Source: Streptomyces drozdowiczii (lineage in GTDB: Bacteria > Actinomycetota > Actinomycetes > Streptomycetales > Streptomycetaceae). From it: a stretch of 64,000 bases of DNA. The position numbers and the translations under genes are program-made. The notes below the pieces were generated by a model, which saw nothing but the letters and a program-made list of their open reading frames with translations, had not been told where the DNA came from and ran no database searches. Within the stretch, counting starts at the first letter, position 1. Every line of letters begins with the position of its first letter. This document shows positions 43,589 through 53,323 of the stretch, in pieces. The stretch lies in assembly GCF_026167665.1 (NCBI RefSeq), contig NZ_CP098740.1, positions 6,634,001 through 6,698,000 of the forward strand, in the 5' to 3' direction.

Positions 43589-44574
43589 CGCACCGGTTCC
43601 TTCCGCTCGGCCGCGCCCTCCGCCGCCGTCCGGCCGCGCGCACGCCACCTGGCCGCCGCCACGCGCAGCACACCGACGGCCGCCGTCGCGGCGCGCCGCC
43701 GCCGGGAGACCACCGCACGCCGGTGCAGGACCCGGTAGTCCTGCTCGGCGACCGCGTCGAGGATCCCGCCGTAGAGGGTGAACGCCGCGCGGATACAGGG
43801 GCGCACCCGGGGATCGAGCATGCCGATGCCCGGCTCCGCCGTCCGGTACACCCCGCGCGTCAGCTCCGCCGCTGCCACCAGCGCGGCCCGGATGCGGGCG
43901 TCCTCGCGCCCGGTGCGCCGGCTCCACTCCAGCAGCGCCCGGTCGACCCCGTGGGAGGACAGCAGATCGCCGGGCAGGTAGACGCGTCCCCGGTCGAGGT
44001 CCTCGCCCACGTCCCGTACGAAGTTGGTGAGCTGGAACGCCACCCCCAGCGCGGCCGCGTGCGGCTCGGCCTCCTGCCGGGGCACGACCGTACCGAGCAC
44101 CGGCAGCATCTGCAGACCGATCACCGCGGCCGAACCGTGCACGTACTTCTGGAGATCGGCGTAGGTGGGGTAGTGGGTGACGGTCAGGTCGGCCCGTATC
44201 GAGGACATGAAGTCGGCGAACAAATCGTGGCCGATGCCGTACCGCGCGGCGGTGTCGGCCACGGCCCGGACCACCGGTTCGTCGCCCGTGCCGGTCCTCA
44301 GACCGTGCGCCAGATCGCGTTCGAGGCGCAGCAGCAGCCGGTCGCGCTCCACGGGTGTCCGGTGCCGGTCCAGGTCGTCGACGATGTCGTCGGCCCAGCG
44401 GGCGAAGCCGTACAGGGCGTGTACGGCGGACCGCCGCTCGGGCGGCAGCAGGCGGGTGGCGAGGAAGTACGTGCGTCCGTGGCGGGCGTTGAGCTGCCGG
44501 CACCGGGCGTACGCGGTGCGCAGCCCGGGGTCGGTGATGCCGGCCGCGTCCAGTTCACGACGCGTCATCGGCAC
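43585..44574 (-). CDS. crtB: Phytoene synthase CrtB
   Basis: A 329-aa squalene/phytoene synthase. The first Asp-rich motif is [15 protein letters not shown], the second [31 protein letters not shown] is the conserved N-terminal block. It condenses two GGPP to phytoene. Two start codons (44574, 44568) are in frame; both overlap the crtI 3' end by 14-20 nt. Co-transcribed with crtI. Confidence 0.94.
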   Translation of the reverse strand: MPMTRRELDAAGITDPGLRTAYARCRQLNARHGRTYFLATRLLPPERRSAVHALYGFARWADDIVDDLDRHRTPVERDRLLLRLERDLAHGLRTGTGDEPVVRAVADTAARYGIGHDLFADFMSSIRADLTVTHYPTYADLQKYVHGSAAVIGLQMLPVLGTVVPRQEAEPHAAALGVAFQLTNFVRDVGEDLDRGRVYLPGDLLSSHGVDRALLEWSRRTGREDARIRAALVAAAELTRGVYRTAEPGIGMLDPRVRPCIRAAFTLYGGILDAVAEQDYRVLHRRAVVSRRRRAATAAVGVLRVAAARWRARGRTAAEGAAERKEPVR

Positions 44575-46107
44575 CTGCCCGGACCAGAGGAGACGTGCCG
44601 CTGCGCACCCGGCGGGGGCGGGGCCCGGCGACGCCGGTGATCCGGGCGGCGGCCAGCTTGCCGCTGATGAGCACCGTCGGCACGCCGACCCCCGGAGTCG
44701 TCCCGCACCCCGCGAGGACCGCGTTCTCCGTCCCCCGCACGAGGTTGCGCGGCCGGAAGGGACCGGTCTGGGCGAAGGTGTGCGACAGGGAGAACGGACT
44801 GCCGGCGGCGTGGCCCCGGGCCGTCCAGTCGAGCGGGGTCACCAGAAGCTCCTCCTCGATGCTTTCCGCGAAGCCGTCCAGGCCCCGGCGTTCGAGCTCG
44901 CGGACCAGGGTTTCGCGGTAGCGCGGGCCGAGATCCGCCCACGCGGTGGCCGGGGGACCGGTCGTGGTGTTGGGGCACGGCGCGAGGACGTAGTGCAGAT
45001 GACGGCCCGGAGGTGCCAGCGACGGGTCGTGCGCCGTGGGGCGCGTGATCAGCAGCGAGGGGTCGCTCATCAGCGCGCCGGTACGCGTCAGCTCCTCGAA
45101 CGTCCGCTCCCAGGCGGCGCCGAACGACAGGGTGTGGTGCGCGAGGTGCGGCCAGGTGCGGTCGGTGCCGGCGTGCAGGACCACGGCGGACGGCGCGTGG
45201 CGCGGCCGGACCGGGCGCCGGGGCGGTGCCCCAGCAGCTCGTACGCGGTGGGCGGTTCGCAGGTCAGCACCACCGCGTCGCAGCCGATGCGCTCGCCGGA
45301 GGCCAGCCGCACGGCCCGTACCCGCCCCGCCGAACGCTCCAGCGCGCTCACCTCGGCCTCCCACCGCAGATCGGCGCCCGCGTCCGCCGCCGCGTCGGCC
45401 ATGGCCCGGGGGAGCGCGTGCATCCCGCCCTTCGGGAACCAGACGCCGGCCACGGTGTCCATGTAGGCGATCACGGCGTAGGCCGCGAGCGCCCTGGCCG
45501 GGGCCACACCGGCGTACAGCGACTGGAACGAGAAGATCCGCCGCAGGCGTTCGTCGGAGAGGAAGCGGCCGATCCGGCCGTCCAGGCGTCCGAACCCGCC
45601 CAGCGCGGCGAGCCGGGCCAGGTCCGGGTGCAGCAGCCCGAACGGCGAGTCGAAGTTCGTGTCGATGAAGCGGCTCATCTGCGCCCGGTACAGGCGCTCC
45701 AGCCACCGCCGCAGATCGCGGTAGCCCGCCGCCTCGGCCGGCCCGGCGAAGCGCCGGACCTCCGCCTCCATCGCCTCGCCGTCGGTGTGCACGTCCAGCG
45801 AGGACCCGTCCGCGAAGCAGGCCCGGTACGCCGGGTGCAGGGCCGTCAGCTCGACCCGGCGGTACAGGCTGTCGCCCACGGCGGCGAACGCCTCGTCCGC
45901 GAGGTGGGGCATCGTCAGGACCGTGGGACCGGTGTCGATCTCGAACCCGCCCAGCCGCATCCGCCCCGCCCGGCCGCCGGGGCCCGCGTCCCGTTCGACC
46001 ACGATGACACGGCGGCCCGCCCCCAGCAGATGCAGGGCGCAGGCCAGCCCGGACAACCCCGCGCCCACCACGACGACATGGCCCGTGGGTCCCGGTACGC
46101 CCTTCAC
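44555..46107 (-). CDS. crtI: Phytoene desaturase CrtI (frameshifted in this sequence)
   Basis: About 517 aa when repaired. The 5' frame has [40 protein letters not shown] and [18 protein letters not shown], up to AYELLGHRP. The sequence continues in another frame with [20 protein letters not shown] and finishes with [20 protein letters not shown], the FAD-closing motif. One base is missing at the G4 run 45220-45223 (+ strand); adding it gives [25 protein letters not shown] precedes the GTG start. It converts phytoene to lycopene. Length is one base short of a multiple of three. Confidence 0.92.
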
Positions 46108-46271
46108 CCGGCCCCCTCCTCGCTCGCGCACGCACGCCGGCCTCCTGCCGGGAGCGCATCGGGCGATCTCACCCCGGCTGCCGCCGAATGCGGGCCTCGG
46201 GACGGCGTGTCGCCCGCGATTCCTCCGGTCGGAGTACGTCCCGGGTGCAGGGAAGCCGGGCGCGTGCCTGG

Positions 46272-47288
46272 TCAGGTGACGGGGACGCCCGGGTTGACCA
46301 GACCGGCTCCGCCGGTCACCCGGTTGTCGGAGGTCACCGTGGCGGGGCAGTCCGCAGCGGCGTAGTTGGTGATGTCGATGGCGAAGCGGGTGGGGCCCGT
46401 GGCGCCGGTCAGGTCGGCGGTGTTGCCGCGGAAGACCGTGCCGCAGCCCCAGCCCGGGTCCTGTGTGTGGGTCTGGAAGCCGTCGTTGGTGGTGCCGGTG
46501 CCCCGGTTGTTCTCGACCGTGTAGCCGTTGCCCTTGATGTCGACCCACGAGTCGTCGTAGTTGGCCCCGGTGAGGCCGTCGCCGTCGAAGGTGTTCCCGG
46601 AGATCAGGCCGCCCGTGGTGCCTTCCTTGATGTCGATGTTCTCGCCGCCGATGCCGGGGCCGATGACGTTGTCGAGGATGCGGACGTGGTCGCTGGCGTC
46701 CGTGAGGGTGTTCGCCGTGCCGACGTACACCCCTTCGCCCATTCCGTTTCCGGACAGACCCGTGTCGTGGATGAAGGAGTTCTGTACGACTCCGTAGCTG
46801 CTCGACGTCCGGAAGTGGATGCCCTCCATGGTGGTGTGGTGGATCTCCACCGAGTCGGCCACGACATGGTCGGACGCGTCGATCATGATGCCCTTCTGGC
46901 CGCCGGTGACGGTGACGCCCCGGATCACCCAGTAGGGCGCGCTCGTGAGCTGGATGCCGTTCCCGCCGCCCGAGGGGGTGGTGAGGACCGCGGCCCGCGA
47001 GCCGGTCAGGGTGATCGGCGCGCTCGCGGTGCCGCCCCGCGTGATCTTGAAGTTGCCCGAGTAGGAGCCGTCCGCCAGCTCGATCGTCTGCCCCGGTACG
47101 GCGGCGGCCAGTGCGGCTTTGAGCTCCTTGCCGTTGGTCACCCGTACCGCCACCGCGTCGGAGGTCCCGGCCGCGGCCGAGGCGGCACCCGGAGCGGAGA
47201 GCAGCCCGGCGCCGACGAGCACCACGGCGACGGCGGTGCGCCGCACCGGGCACCCGGACCGGCCGGAAGGGGAAGGGGTACGGAGCAT
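46272..47288 (-). CDS. Secreted right-handed beta-helix protein (pectate-lyase-like)
   Basis: A 338-aa exported protein. The signal peptide runs to about residue 39 (AVVLVGAGLLSAPGAASA). The mature part is made of short parallel beta-helix coils, such as GIMIDASDHVVADSVEIHHT, NSFIHDTGLSGNG and LDNVIGPGIGGENIDIKEGT, with Asn/Gly turns. Relatives include pectate lyases, polysaccharide lyases and uncharacterised Streptomyces right-handed beta-helix proteins; catalytic residues are not certain. It stands where crtE is found in other Streptomyces crt loci. Confidence 0.85.
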   Translation of the reverse strand: MLRTPSPSGRSGCPVRRTAVAVVLVGAGLLSAPGAASAAAGTSDAVAVRVTNGKELKAALAAAVPGQTIELADGSYSGNFKITRGGTASAPITLTGSRAAVLTTPSGGGNGIQLTSAPYWVIRGVTVTGGQKGIMIDASDHVVADSVEIHHTTMEGIHFRTSSSYGVVQNSFIHDTGLSGNGMGEGVYVGTANTLTDASDHVRILDNVIGPGIGGENIDIKEGTTGGLISGNTFDGDGLTGANYDDSWVDIKGNGYTVENNRGTGTTNDGFQTHTQDPGWGCGTVFRGNTADLTGATGPTRFAIDITNYAAADCPATVTSDNRVTGGAGLVNPGVPVT

Positions 47289-47396
47289 GGCGGGACCTCA
47301 CCGTCTTGGCAGGGGCACAACAACACGCGGGGTGGCCCAGATTGGACTGGACCAACGGTGTCGTCAAGGGGGGAGGCGGTCCGCGAGCCGCCGGAG

Positions 47397-48503
47397 TCAG
47401 GTCCCGGGAGCGGTGGCGTACCCGATCGCGATCATGGCCGCGTCGTCGTCCAGATGCCCGCCGACGTAGTGCAGCAGATCGTCGCGGAAGCGGTCGATGA
47501 AGGAGTCCGGGTCGCCCTCGGCCCACCCGGTGACGCGTTCCGCGAGCGGGTAGAAGGCGCGGGAGGCGTCGCGGGCCTCGGTGACACCGTCGGTGTACAG
47601 CAGCAGGAGGTCGCCGGGGACGAACCGGAAACTGTCGATGTGATAGCGCGGTCGCGACAGGCCGCCCAGCCCCAGCGGGGGCGCGGGCGATGCCGCGTCC
47701 ATCGTCAGCGGTCGGCCGTCCCGCAGGACGACCGGCGGGGGATGCCCGCAGGAGACCATGTGCACGCGGTCGTGCCGGTCGGGGATGTCCAGCACGGTGG
47801 CGGTGATGAACGCCTCCCCGGGCCCGTCCGACCCGGGCAGCCCCCAGGACACGCTCTCGTCCAGATAGGCGACCAGCTCGTCCAGGCTCGCCCGGTGCCG
47901 GGCCGCGGCGTGGAACGCGCCGAGCAGCAGCGCCGCGTCACTGACCGCGCTCACCCCCTTGCCCCGCACGTCACCGATGATCAGCCGGGTCCCCGATCCG
48001 GTGCGCGCCGCCGCGTACAGGTCCCCGCCGATCTGCGCCTCCGCCTCCGACGCCAGGTAGAGCGAGGCCGCGCGCAACGGCCCGAGACGCCGGGGCAGCG
48101 GCGGCAGGACGACCCGCTGGACCGCCTCGGAGACGTACCGCACCTGCTCCAGCTCCCGGGCGCGGCGCTCCCGCAGGACGCAGAAGACGACGAGGCAGAC
48201 CCCGACCAGGGCCAGAGCGACGATCTGCGCCTCGTGGTTGGCCGAGAGCAGTTCGTCCGGATCGCGCAGCACGCCGACCGCCGTCTGCGCGATCACCGCC
48301 AGCGCGGCCACGAACCCGACCGCCCGGGGGCCGCCGATCGAGGGGGTGATCGCCGGGGCCGCCACCAGCAGCGGGCCCAGATGGATGTCGGGCGGCGCGA
48401 ATATGTCCACCAGGAAGACCGCGATGATCCAGCCGATGGGGACAGCGAGCAGTGCCCGGCCTGCTCGCAGCGGCCGGCGGCGTCTTTCGGCGTGCTGCGG
48501 CAT
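47397..48503 (-). CDS. Membrane-anchored PP2C/SpoIIE serine phosphatase
   Basis: A 368-aa protein. Three or four transmembrane segments occupy residues ~15-115 (LLAVPIGWIIAVFLVDIF, VALALVGVCLVVFCVL). The C-terminal SpoIIE domain starts QRVVLPPLPRRLGPL and has the metal-binding IGGDLYAA and IIGDVRGKGVSA, then LLLLYTDGVTEARDA and DDDAAMIAIGY. It dephosphorylates anti-anti-sigma-type proteins in partner-switching. No STAS or RsbW gene adjoins it, so the target lies elsewhere. Confidence 0.93.
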   Translation of the reverse strand: MPQHAERRRRPLRAGRALLAVPIGWIIAVFLVDIFAPPDIHLGPLLVAAPAITPSIGGPRAVGFVAALAVIAQTAVGVLRDPDELLSANHEAQIVALALVGVCLVVFCVLRERRARELEQVRYVSEAVQRVVLPPLPRRLGPLRAASLYLASEAEAQIGGDLYAAARTGSGTRLIIGDVRGKGVSAVSDAALLLGAFHAAARHRASLDELVAYLDESVSWGLPGSDGPGEAFITATVLDIPDRHDRVHMVSCGHPPPVVLRDGRPLTMDAASPAPPLGLGGLSRPRYHIDSFRFVPGDLLLLYTDGVTEARDASRAFYPLAERVTGWAEGDPDSFIDRFRDDLLHYVGGHLDDDAAMIAIGYATAPGT

Positions 48504-48581
48504 GACTCCTCTCTACACCGCGCCGACTCGGCCCGCATCGGCAGAGCCGCGGGGCGGTAGGTGCGAGCGCGGGGGCCGCGA

Positions 48582-49337
48582 CTACCGACGCGCCGGTAGA
48601 CGCATCACCCGTGAGAGCCCGAGGGCGGCCGTGCGCACGGCCGGGGCCAGTTGGGCGGGCCGGAACCGGGCGCGCGGCACGGCCACGGACAGGGCCGCCA
48701 CCGCCGTCGGACCGTCGAAGACCGGCGAGGCGATGCAGCTGACGCCGAGGGCCGCCTCCTGCTCCTCGTACGCGAGCCCGGAGACCTGGATCTGCTCGAT
48801 GACCGTGCGCAGCCGGACCGGGTCGGTGATCGAGTGGGGGCTCAGCCGGGGCAGCGGCCGGGCCAGCACCTCCTCGACCAGGGCGCCGTCCGAGAACGCC
48901 AGCAGCGCCTTGCCCACCCCCGTGCAGGTCAGCGGCAGCCGGCCGCCGATGCGGGACGGCAGGGCCAGCGCGTCATGGCCGTGGATGCGTTCCACGTACA
49001 CCACGTCGAAGCCCTCGCGCACGCCCAGGTGCACGGTCTCGTGCGTCGCCTCGAAGAGGTCCTGGAGGAAGGGCAGCGCCGCCTCCCGCAGATCCTGCCG
49101 GCGCGGCACGAGGGAGCCCAGCTCGAACAGCTTGCCGCCGAGCCGGTACGTCTCACCCGCACGCTCCAGCAGGCCCAGGCGCACCAGATCGGCGCACAGC
49201 CGGAACGCGGTGGTCTTGGCCAGGCCCGTACGCGCGGCGATTTCTGTCAGGCGGAACGCCCCGCCGTCCGGGCGGTAGCAATCCAGGACGGCCGCCGCCT
49301 TGTCGAGCATGTTCCCCGACGCGCTGTTCCGTGTCAT
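48582..49337 (-). CDS. IclR-family regulator of the meta-cleavage genes
   Basis: A 251-aa IclR protein. The winged helix covers residues 1-75 (FRLTEIAARTGLAKTTAFRL), and the effector domain has TVHLGVREGFDVVYVERIHG and LTCTGVGKALLAF, with the cysteine-bearing VSCIASPVFDG. The family often governs aromatic catabolism. It is divergent from the hydratase-acetaldehyde dehydrogenase-aldolase operon, and a palindrome overlaps its own start codon, so it probably controls both directions. Confidence 0.92.
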   Translation of the reverse strand: MTRNSASGNMLDKAAAVLDCYRPDGGAFRLTEIAARTGLAKTTAFRLCADLVRLGLLERAGETYRLGGKLFELGSLVPRRQDLREAALPFLQDLFEATHETVHLGVREGFDVVYVERIHGHDALALPSRIGGRLPLTCTGVGKALLAFSDGALVEEVLARPLPRLSPHSITDPVRLRTVIEQIQVSGLAYEEQEAALGVSCIASPVFDGPTAVAALSVAVPRARFRPAQLAPAVRTAALGLSRVMRLPARR

Positions 49338-49343
49338 GGAACA
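49325..49343. promoter_or_regulatory. IclR-type operator over the regulator start codon
   Basis: TGTTCC-N7-GGAACA, perfect arms. The seven-base centre includes the CAT of the iclR-type start codon, so binding would block its own initiation. Nearby, CCGCACG (49363-49369) / CGTGCGG (49381-49387) flanks TATACC, a plausible -10 of the rightward operon. Confidence 0.6.
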
Positions 49344-49428
49344 TATTTTGCCGCGCCTCCGGCCGCACGCCTATACCTGTCGTGCGGTCGACGGCCGCCC
49401 CACCCCATCCCCGCCGGAGGTAACGCGC

Positions 49429-49476
49429 ATGTACGTCCCACACCGCACCGCCGCAGCCGAGGGGAGGCGGCCGTGA
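49429..49476 (+). CDS. Possible 15-codon leader peptide coupled to the hydratase
   Basis: ATG with a strong site (CCGGAGGTAACGCGC) opens a 15-residue [18 protein letters not shown]. Its TGA overlaps the GTG start of the hydratase (GTGA). The leader may only serve to load ribosomes onto the operon, or it may be fortuitous. A similar mini-ORF precedes the related decarboxylase (56020-56064). Confidence 0.35.
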   Translation: MYVPHRTAAAEGRRP

Positions 49477-50285
49477 GCGCGACCGACGCCGTGCACGAGG
49501 CGGCGGCCGTCCTGCGGGAGGCCGCGCGCACCGGCGTGCCGTGCCCCCCGGTGCGCACGCTGCTCCCCGAGGAGGACGTCGCGGCGGCGTACGCCGTACA
49601 GCGGCTGTACGTCGAGCGCTCGCTCGCCGAGGGCCGGCGCCTCGTCGGCCGCAAGATCGGCCTGACCTCGCCCGCCGTGCAGCGCCAGCTCGGCGTCGGA
49701 CAGCCCGACTTCGGCGCCCTGTTCGCCGACATGGCCGTGCCCGAGGGCCTGCCGATCGCCCCCGGCAGGCTGATGCAGCCCAAGGTGGAGGCCGAGGTCG
49801 CGCTCGTGCTGGGCGCGGACCTGCCGCACCGCGACCCGACCGCCGCCGACCTGCTGCGCGCCACCGCCTTCGCCCTGCCCGCGCTGGAGATCGTGGACAG
49901 CCGCATCGCCGGCTGGGACATCGGCATCGTGGACACCGTCGCCGACAACGCCTCCTGCGGGCTGTACGTGCTCGGCGGTACCCCGGTCCCGCTGGACCGG
50001 GTCGACCTGCGCGACGCGGCCATGACCCTCACGAAGAACGGCGAGACCGTCTCGCAGGGCACCGGCCGCGACTGCCTGGGCAGCCCGCTCACCGCGGCGC
50101 TCTGGCTCGCCGCCACCCTCGCCGGGCTCGGCGACCCGCTGAAGGCCGGCGACCTCGTCCTGACCGGCGCGCTCGGGCCCATGGCCGTCGCGGCCGAGGG
50201 CGACGAGTTCACCGCCCGTATCGACGGACTGGGCACGGTCTCCACCGCGTTCGCGTCCGCCACCACGCAAGGAGCGCGCGCATGA
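49473..50285 (+). CDS. 2-keto-4-pentenoate hydratase
   Basis: A 270-aa member of the FAH-like hydratase/decarboxylase family (MhpD/DmpE). Conserved blocks are [33 protein letters not shown] with the metal-binding Glu residues, and [12 protein letters not shown]. It hydrates 2-oxopent-4-enoate to 4-hydroxy-2-oxovalerate. The hydratase reading, over the paralogous decarboxylase one, rests on its neighbours: acetaldehyde dehydrogenase and aldolase follow with ATGA overlaps. The GTG start has GGGGAGG just before. Confidence 0.88.
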   Translation: MSATDAVHEAAAVLREAARTGVPCPPVRTLLPEEDVAAAYAVQRLYVERSLAEGRRLVGRKIGLTSPAVQRQLGVGQPDFGALFADMAVPEGLPIAPGRLMQPKVEAEVALVLGADLPHRDPTAADLLRATAFALPALEIVDSRIAGWDIGIVDTVADNASCGLYVLGGTPVPLDRVDLRDAAMTLTKNGETVSQGTGRDCLGSPLTAALWLAATLAGLGDPLKAGDLVLTGALGPMAVAAEGDEFTARIDGLGTVSTAFASATTQGARA

Positions 50286-51229
50286 CCACGAAGGTCGCCG
50301 TCATCGGGTCCGGAAACATCGGAACCGACCTGATGATCAAGGTGCTGCGGCTCTCCGACACCCTGGAGATCGCCGCCATGGCGGGCATCGACCCCGCATC
50401 CGACGGCCTCGCCCGGGCCCGCCGCCTCAAGGTGGCCACCACCCACGGGGGCGTCGACGGCCTGGTGGAGCTGGACGAGTTCGCGGACGTCGAGATCGTC
50501 TTCGACGCCACGTCGGCCGGCGCGCACCGCCGCCACGACGAGGTGCTGCGCGCCCTGGGACGTACGGTCGTCGACCTCACCCCGGCCGCCCTCGGCCCGT
50601 ACGTCGTGCCGCCCGTCAACGGCGACGCGCACCTCGGCGCCGCCAACGTCAACATGGTCACCTGCGGCGGCCAGGCCACCATCCCCGTCGTCGCGGCCGT
50701 GAACGCCGTGACCCCCGTGCACTACGGCGAGATCGTCGCCTCGATCTCCTCGCGCTCGGCCGGACCCGGGACGCGCGCCAACATAGACGAGTTCACCGAG
50801 ACCACCTCCTCGGCCATCGAACAGGTCGGCGGAGCCGCGCGCGGCAAGGCGATCATCGTCCTCAACCCGGCCGAACCCCCGCTGATCATGCGGGACACGG
50901 TGCACTGCCTGGTCGGCGACTGCGACGACGCCGCGGTCACCGCCTCGGTGGAGGAGATGGCGGCCCGGGTCCGGACCTACGTGCCCGGCTACCGCCTCAA
51001 GCAGAAGGTGCAGTTCGACCGGGTCACCGACGACGACCCGCTGCGCACGCTCCTCCCGGTCGGCACCCGGTCCGGGGACGCCGCCAGGGTCTCCGTCTTC
51101 CTGGAGGTCGAGGGCGCCGCCCACTACCTGCCCGCCTACGCCGGAAACCTCGACATCATGACGTCGGCCGCCCTGCGCACCGCCGAACGCATGGCCGCCC
51201 ACCGCGCCACGGAGGTGGCCCCGCGATGA
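50282..51229 (+). CDS. Acetaldehyde dehydrogenase (acylating)
   Basis: A 315-aa DmpF/MhpF-type enzyme. The N-terminal NAD loop is [19 protein letters not shown]; the catalytic Cys lies in [12 protein letters not shown]. It oxidises acetaldehyde to acetyl-CoA and in this family forms a channelled complex with the aldolase encoded next, whose start overlaps its stop (ATGA). Confidence 0.95.
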   Translation: MTTKVAVIGSGNIGTDLMIKVLRLSDTLEIAAMAGIDPASDGLARARRLKVATTHGGVDGLVELDEFADVEIVFDATSAGAHRRHDEVLRALGRTVVDLTPAALGPYVVPPVNGDAHLGAANVNMVTCGGQATIPVVAAVNAVTPVHYGEIVASISSRSAGPGTRANIDEFTETTSSAIEQVGGAARGKAIIVLNPAEPPLIMRDTVHCLVGDCDDAAVTASVEEMAARVRTYVPGYRLKQKVQFDRVTDDDPLRTLLPVGTRSGDAARVSVFLEVEGAAHYLPAYAGNLDIMTSAALRTAERMAAHRATEVAPR

Positions 51230-52242
51230 CCGCTCTCTACGTGCAGGACGTGACCCTGCGGGACGGCATGCACGCCGTCCGCCACCGCTACACCGTGGAC
51301 CAGGCCCGCACCATCGCCACGGCCCTCGACGCCGCCGGGGTCGCCGCCATCGAGATCGCGCACGGCGACGGCCTGTCCGGCTCCAGCATCACCTACGGCG
51401 TCGGCGCCCACACCGACTGGGAGTGGATCGAGGCGGTCTGCGACAGCGTCGAACACGCCGTCCCCACCACCCTGCTGCTCCCCGGCATCGGCACCCTGCA
51501 CGACCTGCGACAGGCCCACGCCCTCGGCATCCGCTCCGTCCGCGTCGCCACCCACTGCACCGAGGCGGACATCTCCGCCCAGCACATCGCCGCCGCCCGG
51601 GACCTGGGCATGGACGTCGCCGGGTTCCTGATGATGTCCCACATGGCCGAACCGGCCGAACTCGCCCGCCAGGCCAAGCTGATGGAGTCCTACGGCGCCC
51701 ACTGCGTCTACGTGACCGACTCCGGCGGGCGGCTCACCATGGACGGCGTACGCGACCGCGTCCGCGCCTACCGCGACGTCCTCGACCCGGCCACCGGGCT
51801 CGGCATCCACGCCCACCACAACCTCGGCCTGGGCGTCGCCAACTCCGTCGTCGCCGTCGAGAACGGCGTCACCCGCGTCGACGCCTCCCTCGCGGGCCAG
51901 GGCGCGGGCGCCGGCAACTGCCCGCTGGAGGCGTTCGTCGCCGTCGCCGACCTCATGGGCTGGGACCACGGCTGCGCCCTGTTCCCCCTGATGGACGCCG
52001 CCGACGATGTGGTCCGCCCGCTCCAGGACCGGGAAGTGCGCGTCGACCGGGAGACCCTGACCCTCGGCTACGCGGGCGTGTACTCCAGCTTCCTGCGCCA
52101 CGCCGAGACCGCCGCCCGTCGCTACGGTCTCGACACCCGCGACATCCTCGTGGAGGTCGGGCGGCGCAAGATGGTCGGCGGCCAGGAGGACATGATCACC
52201 GACATCGCGCTCGACCTGACGAGGGCCGACGCCCCCGCCTGA
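51226..52242 (+). CDS. 4-hydroxy-2-oxovalerate aldolase
   Basis: A 338-aa HMGL-like TIM-barrel aldolase (DmpG/MhpE). The active-site strand is [18 protein letters not shown], and the metal-binding [13 protein letters not shown] is present, with the C-terminal communication domain [14 protein letters not shown]. It splits 4-hydroxy-2-oxovalerate into pyruvate and acetaldehyde. It ends the rightward operon, followed by a strong hairpin. Confidence 0.95.
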   Translation: MTALYVQDVTLRDGMHAVRHRYTVDQARTIATALDAAGVAAIEIAHGDGLSGSSITYGVGAHTDWEWIEAVCDSVEHAVPTTLLLPGIGTLHDLRQAHALGIRSVRVATHCTEADISAQHIAAARDLGMDVAGFLMMSHMAEPAELARQAKLMESYGAHCVYVTDSGGRLTMDGVRDRVRAYRDVLDPATGLGIHAHHNLGLGVANSVVAVENGVTRVDASLAGQGAGAGNCPLEAFVAVADLMGWDHGCALFPLMDAADDVVRPLQDREVRVDRETLTLGYAGVYSSFLRHAETAARRYGLDTRDILVEVGRRKMVGGQEDMITDIALDLTRADAPA

Positions 52243-52252
52243 GCCGAACGGA

Positions 52253-52289
52253 CGGGCCCGGTCGCGCACCACGGTGACGACCGGGCCCG
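52253..52289. terminator. Hairpin terminator after the aldolase gene
   Basis: A perfect 12-bp stem, CGGGCCCGGTCG with CGACCGGGCCCG, loop 13 nt, beginning 11 nt after the stop codon. Confidence 0.85.
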
Positions 52290-52337
52290 CCGCTGCTTCG
52301 AGAAGGGAGCCGGGTACGGCTCCGTTAGGGTCGCTAC

Positions 52338-53323
52338 GTGGACATTCCCCGCCTGCTCGACGGCCGGCTGAAGATGCGGCACCTGCTCCTGGTGGACGCC
52401 CTCTCGCGGCAGGGATCGGTCGTCGCGGCCGCCGGTGAGCTGCACACCACCCAGCCCGCTGCCACCCGGAGCCTGCACGAGCTGGAGGACATCCTCGGCG
52501 TCCCGCTCTTCGAACGCGGCCCCCGGGGCGTCCGCGCGACCGTCTTCGGCGAGGCGTTCACCCAGCACGCGCGCGCCGTCCTCGCCCAGCTGGCCCAGGC
52601 CGGCCGGCACGTCGTGGAGCTGGCCGAGGCCGACCGGGGCACCGCCGTCGTGGGCACCCACCTGGCCGGCTCCAACATCCTGCTGCCCCGCGCCGTCGCC
52701 GCGCTCAAGCGGGCCCACCCCTTCCTCACGGTGGTCGTCCGCGAGGCGTCCCCGAGGACCTGCTGCTCGACCTGGAGGCCGGGCGCGTCGATCTCATCGT
52801 GGGCAGGCTGACCGCGTCCTCCGGCGAGGGCCTGATCCGGCGCCCCCTCTACGACGAGTCCATCGGCCTGGTCGTCCGCGCCGGCCACCCGCTGACCGCC
52901 ACCCCCGACGCGGAACTCGCGGACACCCTCCACTTCCCCTGGATCCTGCCCGGCCAGCAGACCGTGCTCCGCCGCGAGGTGGAGGAACTGCTCGCGCTCC
53001 AGGGCCTCGGCCTGCCCCGCGACCGGGTCGAGGCCACCTCGTTCCTGACCGTGCGCCAGCTGCTCCTGGAGACCGAGGTGGTGGCCGTCCTGCCCGGCTC
53101 CCTGGTCCGGGACGACGGCCGACTGGCCGAACTCCCCGTGCCGCTGGACCGCATCGGCCACCGCGTGGGGCTGACCCTGTCGGCGGACCGCACCCTCAGC
53201 CCGTCGGCCAGGGCGCTGATGGAGAGCCTGGAGGAGGCGGCGGCCGGGATGACGGCAAGGCCCCCGGACCCGCGAGCAGCGGACCGGGGGCCGGAGGAGC
53301 GGCGGGATCAGAGCCCGAGGTAG
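52338..53323 (+). CDS. LysR-family regulator (frameshifted in this sequence)
   Basis: About 328 aa when repaired. The first frame gives KMRHLLLVDALSRQGSVVAA, TTQPAATRSLHELEDILGVP and [12 protein letters not shown] through HPFLTVVVREASP. The rest (GRLTASSGEGLIRRPLYDES to the end) is in another frame. One base is missing at the C4 run 52750-52753: five Cs give ASPEDLLLDLEAGRVDLIVG. It is one base short of a multiple of three. It lies between the two arms of the 3-hydroxyanthranilate pathway and probably regulates one or both. Its 3' end overlaps the ACMSD gene by 16 bp. Confidence 0.88.
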
